Shown piece after piece: positions 13,273 to 13,297 of a stretch of DNA of 13,297 bases; the stretch's first letter is position 1, and every line of letters starts with the position of its first letter. Origin of the DNA: Pseudomonadota bacterium. Lineage in GTDB: Bacteria > Pseudomonadota > Alphaproteobacteria > Acetobacterales > Acetobacteraceae. The notes under the pieces are model-generated. The model was not told where the DNA came from, ran no database searches, and saw nothing but the letters and a program-made list of their open reading frames with translations. The stretch covers positions 1-13,297 of the forward strand of contig JAJZVS010000059.1 of NCBI GenBank assembly GCA_021845555.1, given 5' to 3'. The position numbers and the translations under genes are program-made.

Positions 13273-13297
13273 CGCCGCCGCTTCCTTGTGCCCGTCG

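Noticed and set aside
1..13297. CRISPR array
   Set aside because: No regularly spaced repeats with unique spacers anywhere in the window.

Overview
The window is high-GC (about two thirds G+C or more in most genes) and looks like an alphaproteobacterial chromosome, probably Rhodospirillales or Acetobacteraceae. That lineage call is inferred from the style of the glutamyl-tRNA synthetase, the short class Ia ribonucleotide reductase alpha chain and the NrtR/NadQ-like NUDIX regulator. It has not been tested by any search. No tRNA, rRNA, CRISPR array or complete insertion sequence was seen.

Layout. Base 64 down to 1 (minus strand) is the start of a gene with a twin-arginine signal. A 261-base AT-rich gap follows, then gltX (minus), preceded on the same strand by a D-2-hydroxyacid dehydrogenase gene. 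Divergent from that gene is a secreted PEP-CTERM protein (plus). It converges, 3 bases apart, with an SDR oxidoreductase (minus). Divergent from the SDR is a NUDIX-type regulator (plus) that lacks a usable NUDIX box.

From 5885 to 7230 lies a compact accessory patch, all on the minus strand: a 110-codon ORF resembling the N-terminus of the STM4504/CBY_0614 (AbiJ-NTD-like) proteins, a ParD-like/ParE toxin-antitoxin pair, the last dozen codons of a higB toxin gene, and an intact higA antitoxin. Part of the patch drops to about 48% GC. It sits directly after nrdA, where nrdB could be expected, and looks like a small island built by successive insertions and deletions.

From 7231 to the right end every gene is on the minus strand: nrdA with a NrdR-box-like site upstream, a Na/Pi-cotransporter family protein with a PhoU-like tail, a DUF1326 protein, and a lipoprotein-like gamma-glutamyltransferase homologue. 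The last has lost several canonical substrate-site residues but keeps the threonine nucleophile region.

Most genes are housekeeping or general metabolism and do not form one pathway. The most unusual part is the toxin-antitoxin and defence-remnant patch, especially the 36-base higB fossil joined behind parE and the parD gene that starts without a Shine-Dalgarno sequence 5 bases after the upstream ORF.
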